The position numbers and the translations under genes were made by a program. Of a stretch of 64,000 bases of DNA, positions 16,757 through 24,760 are shown piece after piece. The notes beneath the pieces are model-generated. The model made no database searches, was not told where the DNA came from, and was given only the letters and a program-made list of their open reading frames with translations. Origin of the DNA: Mesorhizobium erdmanii USDA 3471 (lineage in GTDB: Bacteria; Pseudomonadota; Alphaproteobacteria; Rhizobiales; Rhizobiaceae); the NCBI RefSeq assembly GCF_000472705.1, contig NZ_AXAE01000033.1, positions 193 to 64,192 of the forward strand. The letters are read 5' to 3'. How positions within the stretch are numbered: position 1 is the stretch's first letter; every line of letters starts with the position of its first letter.

Positions 16757-18022
16757 TCAAAGTTCCCATGGGTAGCGCCGACCGATACTGAGCCACGCGA
16801 ACCGCTGTATCCAACTCATCCCGTCATCCTCGTTGCAGCGCCATTGGCCTTGAGCGCGGCCATCCAGCATCGGTCCGACCGAGAACTGCCCTTCCCTCGC
16901 TTTCTCCGTCAGTACGCGCAGATAGCCGCCCGCTGAGTTGATGTGCTGCGCCCTTTGCAGAATACACGCAATCACGATCGCGGCGACTTCCTGACCCATC
17001 ACATGGCAAGCCTCCTCATAGGCCGAAGGTGAAACACCGAGGTAGCCGCGCACCTGGGCTGCCGTAAGCATCAAATCGCGCCTACTCGTGATCCCATTGA
17101 CTGCATAGTCCGCAATTTCGGGGCAGGCCTTCAGCACCAATCCAATCGGATAGCTTTTCAACCGCTCGTCCGGTCCCGGTCTTGGCTCGACGGCCGCCCT
17201 GCTTTTCTCCAAAGCCGGTTCAAATACAAAAAAGGATTCGGTGTTTGAATCAGATTGCTGCCGCTCATTTTGGGACTCATTGCAGCTAGGATTCGTGGAA
17301 TTAGTGAAACTTTCCAGCATCCTGTCCACTTCATCGTGCAGGACTGTAAGCTTCGCAACGATGGCCTCCAGCTCCGGCAGCGTGGCCCGGCGTGGAATTG
17401 CATCGACAATGGCCCGGAAGCGGTTAAAGAGGGGTCCCCAATCCCCAGGGACGTCCCCCTCAACGGCTGCTTCGACCAGCTTGTGGATGTCGCGGCGATG
17501 CAGCGTGACACGTTCGCGCATCAGCCTGAGCGCGCGGCTGTCGGCTCGAGCCTGGTCGGCCGCCTGCTGAAACTCCGCGACACGCGTCAGCAAGGGAGCC
17601 AACGAAAAACCGAAGGCCTCCACCACGACCCCGCCCTGCCCTTTGCGGGCAAAGCGTTTGCCATTGGCGCTGTCGCGGCGAATGATGAGGCCGCAGCTCA
17701 CCAACTCGGCCAGGTTCCTGCGCAGCGTGGAATCGGCCATGCCATGCGCCCGTAGCGATAGTTGTGCGTTCGACGGGAACACCATCAAGCCGTTTTCCTC
17801 GCTGATTTGATCGTCAGGATAGAACGTCAACAACGCGCTCAGCACCGCCAGGGCGCGATCGCCGACGCCGACGATCGACTTGCCCTCGCACAGCCACCGG
17901 TATACCTGCCATTTCTCAACGACCGCCCCTTGCGGGATCTGCCGAGACGCTGCGTTGGCTTTCACCAGGGCAAGCGTCATCGGCCGCCGCCCAAAGGGCG
18001 TCGTCGCAAATCCACTCTCCAT
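16757..18022 (-). CDS. repC: Plasmid replication initiator RepC
   Basis: The product has about 421 residues and is the initiator of repABC replicons. Visible are the N-terminal block TPFGRRPMTLALVKANAASR, the winged-helix region (FPSNAQLSLRAHGMADSTLR), a long helical middle, a variable low-complexity linker (ESQNERQQSDSNTESF), and the conserved tail with GGYLRVLTEKAREGQFSVGP. In repABC plasmids the origin lies within repC. The start at 18022 has GTGAGGGAA directly upstream; GTG at 18031 is an alternative. It follows repB on the minus strand, separated by the counter-transcribed RNA. Confidence 0.93.
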   Translation of the reverse strand: MESGFATTPFGRRPMTLALVKANAASRQIPQGAVVEKWQVYRWLCEGKSIVGVGDRALAVLSALLTFYPDDQISEENGLMVFPSNAQLSLRAHGMADSTLRRNLAELVSCGLIIRRDSANGKRFARKGQGGVVVEAFGFSLAPLLTRVAEFQQAADQARADSRALRLMRERVTLHRRDIHKLVEAAVEGDVPGDWGPLFNRFRAIVDAIPRRATLPELEAIVAKLTVLHDEVDRMLESFTNSTNPSCNESQNERQQSDSNTESFFVFEPALEKSRAAVEPRPGPDERLKSYPIGLVLKACPEIADYAVNGITSRRDLMLTAAQVRGYLGVSPSAYEEACHVMGQEVAAIVIACILQRAQHINSAGGYLRVLTEKAREGQFSVGPMLDGRAQGQWRCNEDDGMSWIQRFAWLSIGRRYPWEL

Positions 18023-18080
18023 TTCCCTCACCTTTCAAGAAGGCAACAGAAAACGGCTCGCCGAAACGGCGCCACGACTC

Positions 18081-18109
18081 TTGACAGTGATTCGGGGAAG
18101 TGCGATTCT
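18081..18109 (+). promoter_or_regulatory. Promoter of the repB-repC counter-transcribed RNA
   Basis: TTGACA at 18081-18086 is a perfect -35 box. A 17-base spacer follows, then GATTCT at 18104-18109 as a fair -10 box. It points against repB and repC, as expected for the incompatibility RNA of repABC replicons. Confidence 0.7.
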
Positions 18110-18114
18110 CAGCT

Positions 18115-18166
18115 TGCTACAGACAGAGAAGGGCTTCCGCGACGGCGACGTTCGGGGGCCTTTTTC
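18115..18166 (+). ncRNA. repABC counter-transcribed RNA (incompatibility RNA)
   Basis: Transcription from the promoter at 18081-18109 would start near 18115. It would end at a hairpin whose arms GGCTTCCG (18132-18139) and CGGGGGCC (18153-18160) pair with two G-U pairs, followed by TTTTTCTTTT. Position between repB and repC, direction opposite to them, and terminator all match the ctRNA that limits RepC synthesis in Rhizobiales repABC plasmids. The exact 5' end is inferred. Confidence 0.7.
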
Positions 18167-18176
18167 TTTTGCGGTT

Positions 18177-19142
18177 TCAGTCTCCCGTTTTCTTGGACAT
18201 TTCCGATTGCCGGAAGGCTTCGAAAAGCTCGTCCAGCCGCTCGGTGATGAACGCGCCGAATGGCGAGGCTTCCTTGGCCTTCAGCGCAAGCGTAAACACC
18301 TTTCCGGTGTCGGTGATCTTGGCGCGCACTGACCGGTCTTGTGGCGCCCAAGCCGCCCCCTGTGTCTTCGAGGCTGCAGGCGAACGCTTCGCCGGCGCGC
18401 TCAGGAAGTCGAAGAGACGGGCAAATCGTGCGTCACTGCTTGGCTCGGCGAACTCAGCGCCCTTCACATAGTCAGCCGCCCTGCCCGCGCTGCCTGGGTG
18501 CTCCATGAGCTTGGCCAGCTGCCACCATCGGTCGCGACCGACGGCTTTGGCGGCGCCGACCGCCACAATGACCTGTTCGGGGATATTGCTGGTTACGGAT
18601 CGCATCTTCGAGAAGGTCGTATCATCGAGCGCCAAAGCCGACTTCACCGTGTCTGCCGTGTGGCCACGCTTGAGAATGCGGTCGGCAAACAGCGTCTTTT
18701 CGATGAACGACAGGTTGGCCCTTGCGGCATTTTCCTGGCCTTGGGCAATGACATGGTCCTCGTCGCCCATCTTCTTGACCACGGCGCGCACAGGCCGTCC
18801 CAATTGGCGGGCAACCTTGACGCGGCGATGGCCAAAGACCGTCTGGAAGCGTCCCGAGACCTCCGGATGCGGCCTGACCAGTATCGGAGAGTCCTGTCCC
18901 CTTTCCCGGATGGCGGATAGCAAGTCCTGATACGCCTCATCGTCTTCATCCAGGCGGTCCGAGACGAACGAGGTGTCGACCGTGGCGGGATCGAGATCGA
19001 CGACCGAACTCTTGGAGAGCTCCTCAAACGACTGCATGATCGAGCGGGATGCACCGCGAACGGCATACCCCGATACGTCTTGGTTATCGGCCACTGCCAC
19101 AGCCGGGCCCATGACACTGCCAAAAATGTCCTTGCGGGCCAT
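18177..19142 (-). CDS. repB: Plasmid partition protein RepB (ParB family)
   Basis: The product is about 321 residues. It opens with the short N-terminal motif typical of RepB (ARKDIFGSVMG). The ParB nuclease-like domain follows, with SPILVRPHP and VFGHRRVKVARQLG, then a helix-turn-helix region with DTVKSALALDDTTFSKM. It should bind centromere-like sites and pair with RepA. The start at 19142 has GGAGGC upstream. Its partner repA is reduced to a tail at 19219-19400, so partition by this copy is probably lost. Confidence 0.92.
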   Translation of the reverse strand: MARKDIFGSVMGPAVAVADNQDVSGYAVRGASRSIMQSFEELSKSSVVDLDPATVDTSFVSDRLDEDDEAYQDLLSAIRERGQDSPILVRPHPEVSGRFQTVFGHRRVKVARQLGRPVRAVVKKMGDEDHVIAQGQENAARANLSFIEKTLFADRILKRGHTADTVKSALALDDTTFSKMRSVTSNIPEQVIVAVGAAKAVGRDRWWQLAKLMEHPGSAGRAADYVKGAEFAEPSSDARFARLFDFLSAPAKRSPAASKTQGAAWAPQDRSVRAKITDTGKVFTLALKAKEASPFGAFITERLDELFEAFRQSEMSKKTGD

Positions 19143-19218
19143 CAATAGCCTCCGCGCGTGGTTAGCGACCTGATTTCACTGAAAAAAATGCCGGTTTTTA
19201 CTGCCGTAAAGTCCGCTA

Positions 19219-19400
19219 TCATGACCGCCCCCACGCACGATGGATCAGGGTGACGATTTCGGCGTTCACCGCGTCGAGCGACTCCAATGCGCGGTCATAT
19301 GTCGAGCGGGTAAAGGCCGACTTCTCAACCTCGTAAAGCGTCTGTTTGGTCAGACCCGCATCAGAAATCGCCGTCGATTTCAACATCGGGTTTTCCAGGA
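19219..19400 (-). pseudogene. repA: RepA (ParA-family) C-terminal remnant
   Basis: The last 57 residues are clear RepA: NPMLKSTAISDAGLTKQTLY, then FTRSTYDRALESLDAVNAEI and AWGR at the end. Upstream of about 19395 the similarity stops and the same bases become phage terminase on the other strand. The ATPase domain is therefore gone. The stop lies 77 bases before the repB start, the normal arrangement. Confidence 0.85.
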
Positions 19401-19980
19401 TCTGGCCAGCAAGCATGCACCTGCCGAAGGCAACATGGTCAAGCGGGTGTGGTTTCGCGACTACGACCCGCAACAACTCGATGTCGCCGGCATGACCATC
19501 GTCCAGAGCTGGGACACTGCTCTCAAGGGCGACCCCAGCAGCGACTACTCTGTTGGAACGACCTGGGCGCAGGATGGGTCGAACTACTATCTAATCGATA
19601 TCGTTCGCATTCGGGCGGCCTATCCAGATCTAGTGAGGTCAGTCAGAGGCGCGCTTGAACAGTACAACCCCGACATCATTCTCATTGAAGACGCCGGCTC
19701 GGGATCGAGCTTGATTGCCGACCTGGATAGCCACGGCATTGCAACCACTCCTGTTAAAGCTCGGACCGACAAGGAAAGTCGCCTTTCGCGCGTGGCTGCC
19801 ATGATCGAAAACGGCAACGTCTATCTACCGAGAGATACCCACTGGAGAGACGACTTCCTGTTGGAGGTGCTCGCTTTCCCGCACGGCCGACATGACGACC
19901 AGGTAGATTCCATGACCCAAGCGCTTATCTGGATGAAGGACGATCGTCCGACGGGGGGATTCTACTATGGCACATTCTGA
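19398..19980 (+). pseudogene. Phage terminase large subunit, C-terminal remnant
   Basis: From about 19400 the plus frame reads FQDLASKHAPAEGNMVKRVW and then the nuclease-domain blocks IVQSWDTALKGDPSSDYSVG, DIILIEDAGSGSSLIADL and FPHGRHDDQVDSMTQAL. These are the C-terminal nuclease motifs of terminase large subunits, including acidic metal ligands. The ATPase half is missing because the sequence is joined to the repA tail. No other phage structural genes are seen nearby. Confidence 0.82.
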
Positions 19981-20067
19981 AGTTCGATCAGCCTGATGCT
20001 GGCACGCCGCCGAATGTCAATTCAGTGATGACTCAACGATTACCTACGGATTATCCAAAAGTACTGA

Positions 20068-20088
20068 CGATACCATGGTGTAATGGAC
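20068..20088 (+). promoter_or_regulatory. Regulon box 1
   Basis: CGATACCATGGTGTAATGGA carries the ACCATGGT core of the element shared through 20-40 kb. It lies 72 bases before the small secreted protein gene at 20161. Confidence 0.55.
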
Positions 20089-20160
20089 CGCCATATTCTT
20101 ACAAAGTTAAGAAAGAATGCCCGATGCGGGCGAATACATCCAACAGGAAAGGTCCAAATC

Positions 20161-20433
20161 ATGAAAAAGATGCTATTGGCGAGTGTGGTGATGTTCGCGA
20201 CACTAAACGGCTCCGCTCTTGCGGGCGCCCTAGATGAACCAGACAACATGGCGCCCTTCTACACCGACGTCAGCATGAAAACGATGAAATCGCACGATGA
20301 CATGAAAGCGGCATGGTATGCCATGCCGATGGAAAAGCGGAGCGCCATGATGAAAGAATGTCAGGACGCCGCAATGAGCAAGCCATACGCGGAATTCTGC
20401 GCGAACTTGATGCCCTTCGGCGGCAACCAATAA
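20161..20433 (+). CDS. Small secreted Met-rich protein, unknown
   Basis: The 90-residue product starts with a clear signal peptide (MKKMLLASVVMFATLNGSAL, cleaved near AGA). The mature part is rich in Met and Lys/Asp (MKTMKSHDDMKAAWYAMPME) and has two cysteines. It resembles small rhizobial exported proteins of unknown role; the many methionines could bind metal or scavenge oxidant, which is speculation. AGGAAAGG lies 8-15 bases upstream, and regulon box 1 precedes it, which ties it to the stress block to the right. Confidence 0.72.
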   Translation: MKKMLLASVVMFATLNGSALAGALDEPDNMAPFYTDVSMKTMKSHDDMKAAWYAMPMEKRSAMMKECQDAAMSKPYAEFCANLMPFGGNQ

Positions 20434-20817
20434 GTGACGATAGCGGCCCCTGGTCGGTGATTTACGACGACGGCTATATCACTGGAACGGCGGCTTTTAG
20501 CCGTCGTTTGCCAGAGCATTTGCAACGACGCTACGCTCGCCGAATAATGGCGCCGCAATCAGTCCGGGCAATTTGAGCCGTCGGTGACTTTCCTCCGCCC
20601 CGCCGTAGATATGATCGAGGTCTCCGGAAAACCTAGCACCCATCACCAACGGCCGTTTTTGGCAGGTGCTACGGCGGCGGGATAAGGCAAAGCAAATTCA
20701 AGGGACGTCGATGACTGCGCCCTTATAAGGGGCCTGATAGCTACCGATAGCATAGCCTCCCATCGCACCCATCGAGTAACGACGTTCCGTCAAGAGCGCG
20801 ACATGCTGGCGAAATAC
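20434..20817. other. Intergenic between convergent genes, with a hairpin
   Basis: No gene is supported here. A near-perfect hairpin at 20486-20508 (arms AACGGCGGCT and AGCCGTCGTT, loop TTT, one mismatch) could end transcription of the secreted-protein gene, though it lacks a strong T run. Nothing else was recognised up to the end of the convergent TlpA-like gene. Confidence 0.45.
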
Positions 20818-21933
20818 CTAGCCGAATGTGAAGCAAAACACATCTGCGCCGGCGCCCAAGAATTGGATTTCAAAATCTCGATCAATGATCGGTGTCGGTT
20901 GGCGAACCAACTGATACAAACGCTGTTCGGTTATTGTACCTTGCCCTTGCTCGTCGACATCCAACCCGTGCGCCGCGCCCGGCGGGTGTCCGTCGATCAG
21001 AACACGAAATTTTACGGAACTTCCCGGCGTTGACGGCCCCATTACGAGGTGCAGATCGCGGGCGTGAAAACGGTACGAGATCCCTCCGCCAGGTTCATTG
21101 AGAGAGGCGTCTTGCTGCTTCATCGTCCAGTCGCCCGACAACGCCCATTCATTCAGGCGTAGTCTCGTTGGCATTTCATACGCGCGAGGCTTGTCCAGCG
21201 CTGCACCGTCGGGGGACGCAAAGCCTCTGGTGCGCTGGTACCCGACATAGTTTTCTGACGACTTGAGGTTGCTCCAATCGGCCGCCGCTTCAACTCCGGT
21301 GCCACTGACGGGCGCGGGGTCGGAATCGATCTTGGTGTTTCCGGCTTCGGCCAGCAACTCTTGAATGGTCTTTTCCAACCCTTCATAGGACCGTTCACCG
21401 GCGTGCTGATATCTAACCTTCCCTTGCGCATCGATGAAATACAGCGTTGGCCAGAGCTGATTGCTGAATCCTCGCCACACGGCCTCGTCATTATCCAGAA
21501 CGACTGGGTATTCGATCCCCATCTCCTTGACGGCTCGGCGCACATTGGTCGGGTCTCTTTCAAATGGGAACTCCGGGGCGTGGACACCGATTACGACGAG
21601 CCCTTGGTTGCGATACTTCTTGTCCCATTCCCGGAGATAAGGAAGCGTACGCAGCCAATTGATGCAGGTGTACGTCCAGAAATCAACAAGGACCACCTTT
21701 CCCTTCAGCGTCGATGCAGTCAGCGCCGGTGAGTTGAGCCATTCGCCTTCATTGTCGAGAGCAGCCAGCTCCGATAGAGCAGTAGATTTTCGGCTAGATA
21801 TCCATTCTAGAAGGGATGCACCTTGCGGTGTAATTTCGGGCTGCACCATAGTCTTCTCCCCAGCCAGGCCAGTGCTCGATAGTCCGATTGTCGTCGCGAG
21901 CAGAACGGAAAACATCAGCTTCATTTTGCTCAT
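20818..21933 (-). CDS. Exported thioredoxin-fold protein (TlpA/DipZ-like) with single Cys
   Basis: The 371-residue product has a signal peptide (about 25 residues), then a TlpA/AhpC-TSA-type thioredoxin domain at about residues 70-190, then a C-terminal domain like that of DipZ-type proteins (about residues 225-370, SENYVGYQRTRGFASPDG). The thioredoxin block is VVLVDFWTYTCINWLRTLPY. Where DipZ relatives have CxxC, this has Cys90-Ile-Asn-Trp93, so the resolving Cys is absent. It may act through a single Cys or as a binding protein. The start at 21933 follows GGAAGG. No regulon box was seen in front of it. Confidence 0.8.
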   Translation of the reverse strand: MSKMKLMFSVLLATTIGLSSTGLAGEKTMVQPEITPQGASLLEWISSRKSTALSELAALDNEGEWLNSPALTASTLKGKVVLVDFWTYTCINWLRTLPYLREWDKKYRNQGLVVIGVHAPEFPFERDPTNVRRAVKEMGIEYPVVLDNDEAVWRGFSNQLWPTLYFIDAQGKVRYQHAGERSYEGLEKTIQELLAEAGNTKIDSDPAPVSGTGVEAAADWSNLKSSENYVGYQRTRGFASPDGAALDKPRAYEMPTRLRLNEWALSGDWTMKQQDASLNEPGGGISYRFHARDLHLVMGPSTPGSSVKFRVLIDGHPPGAAHGLDVDEQGQGTITEQRLYQLVRQPTPIIDRDFEIQFLGAGADVFCFTFG

Positions 21934-22203
21934 CGGACCGCACCTTCCGGTCTAAATTCAAGCGTGCTCATCCACCGTGGCCTGCAACGAAGGAGGCTGA
22001 AGCTTTTGGGCCGCGGGGTTCGGAGGACCCCTAACCCGTCAGCCGGTGCATGTACGGAGCCGATGCCAGATGAGGCGTCGGTCGCTACTGCAATCACTTT
22101 CAGTAGAGCGTGCATGGGTTATTCCCTGTTCGACAATGCTGTGACCACACCGCCGTTTGCGCCGCGGATCGAGATTGAGTTCCTCGGTCGTTGCGCTGTT
22201 TGG
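21934..22203. other. Short gap with a possible SDR start fragment
   Basis: The minus frame at 21930-22115 contains KVIAVATDASSGIGSV, which resembles the TGxxxGIG nucleotide-binding start of short-chain dehydrogenases. It runs only a few residues before the resemblance ends, so it is at most a gene scrap. Confidence 0.25.
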
Positions 22204-23448
22204 TCAGACCTGCTGACGTAGCGGGCGGAACGCTGCCCTTAACTCCGCGCAGAACGCTTCCGGTTGTTCCCAGGCGGCAAAGTGAGTGCCTTTGGCAATC
22301 TTGTTGTAATAGATAAGCTTGGGATAGGCCTTCTCCGCCCAACTCTTCGGGGCTTGGTAAATCTCATCAGCGAAGGCGCTTACAGCGACAGGGATTTGGA
22401 CGCCTCTCACATCGAAGAAGCCGCCCCCCGTCGAGACTTGCGTCGCGTCCCAGTAAAGTCGAGCCGAGGAAATGGCGGTGTTTGTGAGCCAGTAGAGTGT
22501 GACGTTGTCGAGGATATCGTCGCGCGTCAGGCCTTCGGACTGGCCTGCAAAAACCCGTGCGATCAGCTTCTCGCTGCTGTCGTCGTGATCGATCATCCAA
22601 GCCGCGAGGCCGATTGGCGAGTCGGCGATCCCGTAAAGTGTCTGAGGGCGGTTGCTCATCTCGAGGGCGTACCCGACCCCTTTGTTGTAGAAGAGGTTCA
22701 GCTGGTCCCAGGCGTTGCGCTCCTCGGCCGTCAGACCAGCCGGCGGCGCCTCGTGATAAGCGAGCGCCTTCGAAATGTTTGCCGGGACGGTGGCCGCCAT
22801 GTTGGTGTGGATGCCGAGCAATCCTGGCGGTTCCTGCAGGGCCATCAGTTCGGATATGGCATTACCCCAATCGCCCCCCTGCGCCACGTATTTCGTGTAG
22901 CCAAGGCGCTGCATGAGCGTTGTCCAAGCCTCTGCAATGCGCCCTGGATGCCAGCCTGGTGCAGTTGGTTTGCCAGAGAAGCCGTGGCCTGGCAGTGAGG
23001 GGATCACCAGATCAAATGCGTCGACGGCGTTCCCTTCATACGCCGTGGGGTTGGTTAGCGGGCCAATGATCTTCAGCTGCTCGATAATGGATCCTGGCCA
23101 CCCATGCGTGACGATGAGGGGCAAAGCGCCTTCATGCTTTGAGCGTACGTGGATAAAATGGATGTCAAGTCCATCTATCTCGGTCACGAACTGCGGCAAG
23201 GCATTCAACTTTGCCTCTATCTTGCGCCAATCGTACTCCGTCGCCCAATAGTGCGCGAGTTGCTGCATCGTGGCGAGTTGCACGCCTTGCGACGTGTCCG
23301 TGACGGTTTCGCGCTCCGGCCACGTGGTTTCACTGATGCGCCGCCGCAGCAAGGCCAAATCTGGATCCGCAAAATTCACATGAAAAGGACGGATTGTGAC
23401 ATCGTCGGCTGATTGTCCGGCAACCTTCATTGCATTTGACTGGGTCAT
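22204..23448 (-). CDS. Epoxide hydrolase (EHN family), cytoplasmic copy
   Basis: The product is about 414 residues. It has the EHN N-terminal domain (about residues 20-125, RPFHVNFADPDLALLRRRIS and WPERETV) followed by the alpha/beta hydrolase domain. HGWPGS is the oxyanion HGxP motif, GGDWGN carries the nucleophilic Asp, and THFAAWEQPE near the end carries the catalytic His. It would open epoxides to diols. The start at 23448 follows AAGGAGGAAAGA. It is a close paralog of the exported enzyme at 39594. A regulon box lies 102 bases upstream, and the divergent neighbour at 23915 belongs to a family that also sits beside the second epoxide hydrolase. Confidence 0.9.
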   Translation of the reverse strand: MTQSNAMKVAGQSADDVTIRPFHVNFADPDLALLRRRISETTWPERETVTDTSQGVQLATMQQLAHYWATEYDWRKIEAKLNALPQFVTEIDGLDIHFIHVRSKHEGALPLIVTHGWPGSIIEQLKIIGPLTNPTAYEGNAVDAFDLVIPSLPGHGFSGKPTAPGWHPGRIAEAWTTLMQRLGYTKYVAQGGDWGNAISELMALQEPPGLLGIHTNMAATVPANISKALAYHEAPPAGLTAEERNAWDQLNLFYNKGVGYALEMSNRPQTLYGIADSPIGLAAWMIDHDDSSEKLIARVFAGQSEGLTRDDILDNVTLYWLTNTAISSARLYWDATQVSTGGGFFDVRGVQIPVAVSAFADEIYQAPKSWAEKAYPKLIYYNKIAKGTHFAAWEQPEAFCAELRAAFRPLRQQV

Positions 23449-23550
23449 TCTTTCCTCCTTGTGAATTGCACCGCGCGCAGCACCCTTTGGATCAATCCAA
23501 AAGCTCCGCGGCGGCCACGTCAGCAACAAATCGAAGGTCAGCAGCGGGAA

Positions 23551-23571
23551 GTCCATTACACGAAGGTGTCG
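23551..23571 (-). promoter_or_regulatory. Regulon box 2, for the epoxide hydrolase
   Basis: On the minus strand CGACACCTTCGTGTAATGGA precedes the epoxide hydrolase gene by about 102 bases. It is identical over 20 bases to box 3 on the other strand at 23833, and the similarity continues about 25 bases further into the leader. Confidence 0.55.
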
Positions 23572-23832
23572 GCGATACTTTCGGATGGGGCCGAAGGCAC
23601 CGGCCTTTCAATGCGCACCAGATTTCACACTTCTCTCGGGCGGTCCTGCCGTCGACGCATCTGTGGGCATCAGCGCACGATGGGCTCGCGGCCGCCGAAA
23701 ATCGATACCGTCCCAATCCGCTTGATGCGCGCACCGACGATGTGCCGTGCCGCGACCGATCTTGCTATGCCTTGGCGTCGGTTGGAGAGCTTATCGGCAT
23801 CTGACCATGGTCTGCCAATACAAAGGCATTGC

Positions 23833-23853
23833 CGACACCTTCGTGTAATGGAT
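23833..23853 (+). promoter_or_regulatory. Regulon box 3, for the gene at 23915
   Basis: CGACACCTTCGTGTAATGGA is the same 20-mer as box 2 in inverted orientation, 61 bases before the gene at 23915. Together the two form a divergent promoter region of 466 bases (23449-23914) that holds no gene. Confidence 0.55.
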
Positions 23854-23914
23854 TTGCCGCTGCTCCTGGTCGACTTTCGCTCGAAGACCAGACGCGAAGG
23901 CGCAGGAGGACAAG

Positions 23915-24574
23915 ATGCACCCCATTCACACATCGTCCACATCGGGTGGTTCCACAACGCGCACGGTTGGACGTTCCTCCTCTGTTAAGCGTGCACCCGG
24001 AAACTCTCCGTCGCAGCAATATCCGTCGCGGACGGAGGAAGAGAGGGCAGCCCCGCTCACTAGGCCTCGGGTGCAGTTTGATCGCTTGGCTGTCGCGATG
24101 AGCGGAACGACGATCATCCAAAACCCAGCCGAAAAGATCGACCTTGTAAGGTGGCTTTACGAGGCGGCCGAACACGGCAGACGTCTCCTTACAGAATTAG
24201 CTCGCGAATTGATGACGGTTCCGGATGTCAAACGTATCTCGTTACGCTTCGAATGCACTGGAGGAAGCCTGGTAGCGCAATATTATGTCGAGATAAGCGT
24301 TCGCAAAGGTCATCTTGTACTAGAGTCGCATTCGGATCTGTTTGCCGACCCAGGACCTACTTCCAACCACATACGATGGGAAGTGGCCGTGACAGCTCTC
24401 GATGACGGGATATCCGAGCTCACAAACGACCTGCGATCAAGCAATTCGCAGGCTTTCATGGCCTTCCTCGACGGGCAAAGTATGGAAATCGAGGCGTTCC
24501 GTTTGCAATGCCTTCCGACCCCCGAATCTGGAGATCTTGCAGCCAGTATTGGTCAGGCTGCCATCGGAGATTGA
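23915..24574 (+). CDS. Unknown protein, paralog of the one at 40967
   Basis: The 219-residue product has an N-terminal Ser/Thr/Arg-rich tail of about 60 residues, then a domain clearly related to the 40967 protein. Shared blocks are EKIDL/EKIDI, GGSLVAQYYVE / GGSLMIQHYVE, LVLESHSDLF / LVLDSDSDVF, and FLDGQSMEIEAFRLQ / SLDRQGIPFEVFRAQ. I do not recognise the fold with certainty; the strand pattern could suit a SRPBCC or lipocalin-like binding protein. AGGAGGACAAG sits directly before the ATG. It diverges from an epoxide hydrolase, as its paralog follows one. Confidence 0.65.
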   Translation: MHPIHTSSTSGGSTTRTVGRSSSVKRAPGNSPSQQYPSRTEEERAAPLTRPRVQFDRLAVAMSGTTIIQNPAEKIDLVRWLYEAAEHGRRLLTELARELMTVPDVKRISLRFECTGGSLVAQYYVEISVRKGHLVLESHSDLFADPGPTSNHIRWEVAVTALDDGISELTNDLRSSNSQAFMAFLDGQSMEIEAFRLQCLPTPESGDLAASIGQAAIGD

Positions 24575-24760
24575 ATCGCCGCTTGAACGGCGAGACTGCT
24601 TTAATGAACGCTGAGCTTGGATCAAGTCGTTCACATCGTAGTAGCGCCAGGCCTACCGTTGTGCGGCGAAGGCGTAATTTTCCTGGATGACAAAGGCTGA
24701 ATTTCCGCTCACGCGGCATCCGAAGGAACGGACCGCGAGCAAGCATCAAAGGTCTTGACG

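Noticed and set aside
21930..22115. Minus frame with ASSGIG like the start of a short-chain dehydrogenase
   Set aside because: Only about 15 residues resemble the family and nothing of the catalytic Ser/Tyr/Lys region follows.
23703..23720. Extra CGATACCGTCCCAATCCG resembling the regulon box
   Set aside because: The second half (GGT) is absent and two better sites lie on either side, so it is not counted.
23492..23734. 80-residue minus frame upstream of the epoxide hydrolase
   Set aside because: Its resemblance to a frame at 23829 only reflects the inverted promoter repeat, not a coding family.
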